Shown: positions 60,232 to 64,000 of the stretch, piece by piece
Numbering within the stretch: position 1 is the stretch's first letter
How the letters are laid out: each line of letters opens with the position of its first letter
Source of the DNA: Sysuimicrobium calidum
GTDB taxonomy: Bacteria > Sysuimicrobiota > Sysuimicrobiia > Sysuimicrobiales > Sysuimicrobiaceae
Length of the DNA stretch: 64,000 bases
Direction: 5' to 3'
Assembly (NCBI GenBank): GCA_031459935.1
Contig: JAVKHN010000003.1
Span: 50,796 to 114,795 of the forward strand
The notes under the pieces: generated by a model
What the model was told of the DNA's origin: nothing
Databases searched by the model: none
The model's input: the letters and a program-made list of their open reading frames with translations, nothing else
Translations under genes and position numbers: made by a program

Positions 60232-62745
60232 TCAGTGCGCCAGCAGGCCTGCCCGGTGGAAGGCCACCCGCTTCGCCACTTCCGTGACCAGGAGGTACCC
60301 CAACGTGGCAGCCAGGACGAAGGCCACGTACGGTCCGGGAAGCGGTGCGAAGCCCAACGGGGCCGCCAGGGGAGAGTAGGGAAGCAGCAACCCGACCACC
60401 ACGCACGCCAGCACGTTCGCCACCAGGACCGGGCTGGGACGGTGACGCCAGGGGGCTTTGGCGGTGCGGATCACGAACACCACCAGACACTGGGTGGCCA
60501 GGGATTCCACGAACCACCCAGTGTGGAACAACGTCTCGGGGGCGCGTAGCACCCGCAGCAGCACGAAGAAGGTCAGGAAGTCGAACAGCGAACTCACCGG
60601 ACCCACCCACAGCATGAAGGACCGGATGAACCGGACGTCCCACCGCCGCGGCCGAGCAGCCAGGTCGGGATCCACCGGGTCGGTGGGGATGCTGATCTGC
60701 GCCAGGTCGTAGAGGAAGTTGTTCAGCAGGATCTGGTGCGGCAGCATGGGCAAAAACGGCAGGAACAGTGCCGCGCCCGCCATGCTGAACACGTTGCCGA
60801 AATTCGAGCTGGTCTCCATGAGCAGGAACTTCAGCACGTTGCCGAACGCCAGCCGCCCCTCTACGACGGCGTCGTACACCGTCTCAAGCCGCCGGTCCAG
60901 CAGCACCACGTCCGCGGCCTCCCGGGCCACGTCCGCGGCACCGACCACCGAGATCCCCACGTCCGCCGCGTGCAGGCTGGGCGCGTCGTTGATTCCGTCT
61001 CCGAGGAAGCCCACCACGTGCCCGCGGCGCCTGAGGGCCAGGACCAACTGGTGCTTCTGCGCGGGGCTTACCCGGGCGAAGATGTCCGCCTCCTCCGCCA
61101 CCCGCTCCAGGGCAAGGGCGTCCAGCCGGGCCAGTTCGTTGCCCACCACCACCCGCCGGGGCTCCCGTCCCAGCGTGCGCCACACGTGTACCGCGACCAG
61201 CTCGTGATCGCCCGTGACGAGTTTCACCTGCACGCCCTGTGCCTCCAGCCGACGCATGAGATCTCCCGCCTCCGGCACGGGCGGGTCCGCGAACACTACG
61301 AACCCGGCAAGCACCAGGTCCTTCTCCGACGCCACGTCCACCTGCTCGGCCTCCTCCCCCGGCAGGTGGCGCCACGCCACCGCCAGGATTCGGAATCCGG
61401 CACCGCTCAGCATGGCGACCGTCTGCGCGGCCCGCCGCCGTGCGTCCTCCTCCAGGGCGGCTACACCCTCCGCGGTTTCGAAACCCGTGCAGCAGGGCAG
61501 GACCGACTCCGGAGCCCCCTTGGTGACCAGCAGCACCTCCTCCCCCACGTGAACCGCCACGGAGATGCGGCGCCGCTCGAAGTCGAAGGGGATCTCGGCC
61601 ACCTTGACCGCAGCCGGCCAGTCCGGCGCGGGTTCCCGCAGCAGGGCGGCGTCCAGGGGGTTCTGCGCTCCCCCCTGGTACTGGCTGTTCAGCCACGCCA
61701 GGGCGAACGCCCGGGGGTGCGGACGACCATCCACGTCCACAGAGCGATCCAGCCGCATCTCGCCCTCGGTGAGGGTGCCCGTCTTATCGGTGCACAGCAC
61801 GTCCAGGCTGCCGAGGTCCTCGATCCTCGCGAGAGTGCGCACGAGGGCTCTGCGCCGGGCCATGCGCACCGCGCCCTGGGCCAGGGCCACGGTGGTCACC
61901 ATGGGCAGGAACTCTGGAGTGAGCCCCACGGCCAGAGCCAGGGCAAACAGCAAGCTGTCGAGAGGCGGTCGTCCGAAGGCCGCGGAAACGCTCAACACGA
62001 ACAGGACCAGGAACACCACGGTGCGGGTGATGAAGTAACTGAACTCCCGCAACCCGCGTTCGAACTCCGTCTCCGGCGGAGCTGCCACGAGCCTTCGCGC
62101 CAGCGCCCCGAATACCGAATGCGCTCCTGTGGCCACCACCTCCGCCAGGCCAAACCCGCTCACCACCGAAGATCCCAGGAACACCATGTACGGGGCGTCC
62201 AGATCCTGGGAGGGTGAAGCCTCCGGGACCGCGGTCTTCTCCACCGGCATGGACTCTCCCGTGAGGCTGGCCTGCTGGATGAACAGGTGGTTGGCCTCCA
62301 GCAGCCGGCAGTCCGCGGGCACGAGGTCGCCGGCCACGAGTCGCACCACATCCCCCGGAACCAGCTGGCTTCGGGGGACCTCCTGCCACCGGCCGTCCCG
62401 GAACACCATAGCCGTAAGGGCTGTGCTCGCCCGCAACCGTTCCACCGCCCGCTGAGAGCGCTGGTGCTGCGCGAAGTTCACCAGGGTGCTTAGGGCTACG
62501 ATGGTCACGATGAGGACAGCGTCCTCCGGCTCTCCCAGCGCCGCCGCCACCCCGCTCGCCACCAGGAGGGTGAGGGTCAGGGGGTTAGCCAGGAGCTGGA
62601 TGAGCTGACGGAGGGCCGTGTGAGGACGCGCGGGAGCCGGCTCGTTCGGCCCGTAGCGGGTCAGCCGCCTTGCTACCTCCGCGGAGTCGAGCCCCGGGAA
62701 CTGCGGGGGCGTCGGCTGGAGAGCGCGATGCGTTCCGTCCACCAT
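60232..62745 (-). CDS. mgtA: Magnesium-type P-type ATPase (MgtA/P3B)
   Basis: An 837-aa P-type ATPase. The actuator motif is ASLTGESMPVEKTA, the phosphorylation site is CTDKTGTLTEGEM, and the hinge is FLGDGINDAPSLHAADVGISV. ETSSNFGNVFSMAGAALFLPFLPMLPHQILLNNFLYD in the C-terminal helices is the MgtA-specific sequence (given here in positions about 660-700). Transports Mg2+ (possibly Ni2+) inward in enterobacteria. ATG at 62745 follows AGGAG by 7 bp. Divergent from the PDO operon, with a 215-bp gap that contains the operator-like sequences. Confidence 0.92.
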   Translation of the reverse strand: MVDGTHRALQPTPPQFPGLDSAEVARRLTRYGPNEPAPARPHTALRQLIQLLANPLTLTLLVASGVAAALGEPEDAVLIVTIVALSTLVNFAQHQRSQRAVERLRASTALTAMVFRDGRWQEVPRSQLVPGDVVRLVAGDLVPADCRLLEANHLFIQQASLTGESMPVEKTAVPEASPSQDLDAPYMVFLGSSVVSGFGLAEVVATGAHSVFGALARRLVAAPPETEFERGLREFSYFITRTVVFLVLFVLSVSAAFGRPPLDSLLFALALAVGLTPEFLPMVTTVALAQGAVRMARRRALVRTLARIEDLGSLDVLCTDKTGTLTEGEMRLDRSVDVDGRPHPRAFALAWLNSQYQGGAQNPLDAALLREPAPDWPAAVKVAEIPFDFERRRISVAVHVGEEVLLVTKGAPESVLPCCTGFETAEGVAALEEDARRRAAQTVAMLSGAGFRILAVAWRHLPGEEAEQVDVASEKDLVLAGFVVFADPPVPEAGDLMRRLEAQGVQVKLVTGDHELVAVHVWRTLGREPRRVVVGNELARLDALALERVAEEADIFARVSPAQKHQLVLALRRRGHVVGFLGDGINDAPSLHAADVGISVVGAADVAREAADVVLLDRRLETVYDAVVEGRLAFGNVLKFLLMETSSNFGNVFSMAGAALFLPFLPMLPHQILLNNFLYDLAQISIPTDPVDPDLAARPRRWDVRFIRSFMLWVGPVSSLFDFLTFFVLLRVLRAPETLFHTGWFVESLATQCLVVFVIRTAKAPWRHRPSPVLVANVLACVVVGLLLPYSPLAAPLGFAPLPGPYVAFVLAATLGYLLVTEVAKRVAFHRAGLLAH

Positions 62746-62786
62746 CACGGGGCTCCTAACTGCGAGCGATCTCGCCGATACACGGC

Positions 62787-62795
62787 ATACGATAC
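62787..62795 (-). promoter_or_regulatory. GTATCGTAT motif upstream of mgtA
   Basis: GTATCGTAT on the minus strand about 42 bp before the mgtA ATG. The identical 9-mer lies on the plus strand at 62937-62945 within the leader of the divergent operon. May be a common half-site for the CsoR-like regulator. Speculative. Confidence 0.3.
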
Positions 62796-62897
62796 CATGA
62801 ACTCCCCGACCGGGCACGGGCCAGAGGCTGCCGGCTCCGACGCGGCGGGTGCTCTCGCCGTTTGGCGGCCAGCCGCTTCGCGGATGGAAGTTCCGGG

Positions 62898-62940
62898 TTG
62901 ACAACGTCGGCGGGGATCTCCAAAATACCCTACGGAGTAT
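62898..62940 (+). promoter_or_regulatory. Promoter and CsoR-like operator of the PDO operon
   Basis: TTGACA (62898-62903), 17-bp spacer, CAAAAT (62921-62926). Overlapping the end of the -10 is ATACCCTACGGAGTAT (62925-62940), an imperfect inverted repeat resembling CsoR operators of the TACCCTACGG...GTA type reported for Bacillus. AGGAGGG (62947-62953) then precedes the GTG by 7 bp. A repressor bound here would block open-complex formation. Confidence 0.62.
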
Positions 62941-62960
62941 CGTATTAGGAGGGAAGCGCC

Positions 62961-63653
62961 GTGACCCTTCTGAAGCCGGCAGACCGGGAGGTGTTGCGCA
63001 GGCGGTTCCAGCAGGAGCTGATGGGGGACGTGACCCTGACCCTGTTCACCACCTCGCGGGCGGGCCTGGCCCTGCCCGGGGCCGATTGCCAGACCTGTGA
63101 GGCCACCCAGCAGCTGCTGGAGGAGGTGGCGGCCTTGGACCCCCGGATCCAGCTCCGGATTCGCAGCATCGTGACGGACGCAGAGGAGGCCCGCGCCGCG
63201 GGCGTGGAGGGCGTCCCCGCTATCCTCATCGGCGAGGACGGCCAGGCCCGCGCCCGTTACTACGGGATCCCCGCGGGGCTGGAGTTCGGGGTGCTGGTGG
63301 AGGGCATCGTGGCCGCCTCCCGCAAGGACAGCGGGCTCAAGCCGCAGACCCGCCAGGCCCTGGCCCGCCTGCCTCGGGACGTGCACATCCGGGTGTTCGT
63401 CACCCCCACCTGCCCCTATTGCCCTCGGGTGGCGCGGCTGGCCCACGCTATGGCGCAGGAGTCGGAGAAGGTTCGGGCAGACGTGGTGGAAGCCATGGAA
63501 TTCCCCGAGATGGCGGATCGGTACGCGGTGGTGGGCGTGCCCAAGGTGATTCTGAACGAAGCGTACAGCTTTGAGGGCGCCCGGCCCGAGGAGGTCTTCC
63601 TGCAGTACGTGCTGGAGGCCGCGGGTGCGGTGGCTCCACAGGTCCAGGAGTAG
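62961..63653 (+). CDS. Protein disulfide oxidoreductase (PDO, two thioredoxin folds)
   Basis: A 230-aa protein with two glutaredoxin/thioredoxin-type units. The first has ADCQTCEATQQLLEE (CQTC) and a cis-Pro in GVPAILIGE; the second has TPTCPYCPRVARLAHAM (CPYC) and GVPKVILNE. This is the PDO / 'glutaredoxin-like' family first known from thermophilic archaea and bacteria, which moves disulfides in the cytoplasm. No signal peptide. First gene of an operon with the repressor, 10 bp away, with AGGAGG between. Confidence 0.9.
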   Translation: MTLLKPADREVLRRRFQQELMGDVTLTLFTTSRAGLALPGADCQTCEATQQLLEEVAALDPRIQLRIRSIVTDAEEARAAGVEGVPAILIGEDGQARARYYGIPAGLEFGVLVEGIVAASRKDSGLKPQTRQALARLPRDVHIRVFVTPTCPYCPRVARLAHAMAQESEKVRADVVEAMEFPEMADRYAVVGVPKVILNEAYSFEGARPEEVFLQYVLEAAGAVAPQVQE

Positions 63654-63663
63654 GAGGCTGCCC

Positions 63664-63948
63664 GTGGCGACCGCGCTCAAGGTCAGCGGGGAGGTCGTCA
63701 CCTCCCTCCTGGCGCGGCTACGGCGCATCGAGGGCCAGGTGCGTGGACTGCAGCGGATGCTGGAGGAGGGCCGGGACTGCACGGAAGTCGCCCAGCAGGT
63801 GGCCGCCGCCCGGGCCGCCCTGGACCGGGTGGCTATGGATCTCATCGCCGCGGGGTTGGAACAGTGCGTGCGCCTGGAGCTGGAAGGTAAACCTCAGGCC
63901 CAGCGCGCCTTGCGGAAGCTGCAGAGGACGCTGCTGATGCTCCGCTGA
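63664..63948 (+). CDS. CsoR/RcnR-family (DUF156) repressor, CstR-like
   Basis: A 94-aa all-helical regulator. SLLARLRRIEGQVRGLQRMLEEGRDC is the family signature and DNA-contact helix. It has two Cys 29 residues apart (C39 and C68), as in both CsoR and CstR, but the Cu(I)-binding His four residues before the second Cys in CsoR is Gly here (GLEQC). It therefore resembles persulfide-sensing CstR more than copper-sensing CsoR. Neighbouring PDO is consistent with thiol/sulfur sensing. GTG start with AGGAGG 6 bp upstream. Confidence 0.88.
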   Translation: MATALKVSGEVVTSLLARLRRIEGQVRGLQRMLEEGRDCTEVAQQVAAARAALDRVAMDLIAAGLEQCVRLELEGKPQAQRALRKLQRTLLMLR

Positions 63949-63953
63949 ACCAT

Positions 63954-63967
63954 CCCCGATGGCGGGG
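63954..63967 (+). terminator. Weak hairpin after the CsoR-like gene
   Basis: CCCCG-ATGG-CGGGG begins 5 bp after the stop, followed by CTTAC. The U-tract is poor, so this may only be a candidate terminator. The remaining 33 bp to the window end show nothing recognisable. Confidence 0.35.
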
Positions 63968-64000
63968 CTTACACCGTCGCCTGTGGATCGGTGGTGGGTT

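Noticed and set aside
62746..62960. Mg2+ riboswitch upstream of mgtA
   Set aside because: The mgtA leader appears to be short and no M-box-like conserved structure could be recognised.
1..64000. CRISPR arrays, tRNA/rRNA genes, insertion sequences, prophage
   Set aside because: No regularly spaced repeats, cloverleaf-like genes, transposase or phage proteins were recognised on either strand.

Overview
The window is a dense, high-GC (roughly 70%) bacterial chromosome segment with about 45 protein genes. I recognise no tRNA, rRNA, insertion sequence, phage gene or CRISPR array, and no gap without a gene exceeds 300 bp. Many starts are GTG or TTG, and most neighbours overlap by 1-60 bp or sit 0-10 bp apart. 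The blocks hrcA-dnaJ-prmA-rsmE, rpsT-holA-comEC, era-cdd-CBS protein-dgkA-ybeY-pgpH and argCJBDGHR resemble gene orders of Gram-positive-type and other Terrabacteria. A two-domain protein disulfide oxidoreductase, an AmmeMemoRadiSam enzyme, an Lhr helicase and the Arg/Glu-rich proteins are compatible with a thermophile of a deep-branching high-GC phylum. I cannot name the taxon from sequence alone.

Layout. 0.04-4.3 kb: Lhr helicase. 4.3-8.3 kb: a four-gene MacB/Att-type ABC operon in which one permease appears cut in two, with its C-terminal half first in the operon and its N-terminal half last, fused to an AttH/CrtC-like lipocalin domain. 8.3-14.7 kb: Ca2+ P-type ATPase, a DapL/AlaC-like aminotransferase and a Lon-like protease. 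14.7-21.2 kb: uvrA, uvrB, a rhodanese gene with an in-frame TGA in its active-site loop (candidate selenoprotein) and era. 21.2-25.9 kb: cdd, CBS/CorC membrane protein, dgkA, ybeY, pgpH. 26-39.5 kb: arginine/pyrimidine block argCJBDGH-argR and carAB, separated by a lone oligopeptide-type binding protein on the other strand; argC and carA each carry two ARG boxes laid over the promoter and start codon. 39.6-42.9 kb: secreted glycosidase-like protein, TauE/SafE permease, secreted metallophosphoesterase. 42.9-54.1 kb: rsmE, prmA, dnaJ, hrcA, murJ, rpsT, holA, a DUF3006 protein, comEC, thrS. 54.2-60.1 kb: NmrA-like reductase, LigM/DesA-like demethylase, sfsA, a thioesterase, two thioredoxin-fold proteins, amrS. 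60.2-63.9 kb: MgtA-type ATPase divergent from a PDO plus CsoR/CstR-like repressor operon.

How the genes work together: ArgR, encoded at the end of the arginine operon, can control both arginine synthesis and carbamoyl-phosphate supply through matching tandem operators. UvrA and UvrB form the damage-recognition part of nucleotide excision repair. HrcA, DnaJ, PrmA and RsmE join stress control to ribosome modification. The PDO and CsoR-like genes look like a self-regulated thiol-redox unit.

Several genes (carA, argC, lhr, 4303, 58099) have a -10 hexamer 6-7 bp before the start codon, which suggests that leaderless mRNAs are common here. The strongest candidates for something undescribed are the TGA-containing rhodanese with a hairpin directly after the TGA, and the permuted ABC/AttH operon.
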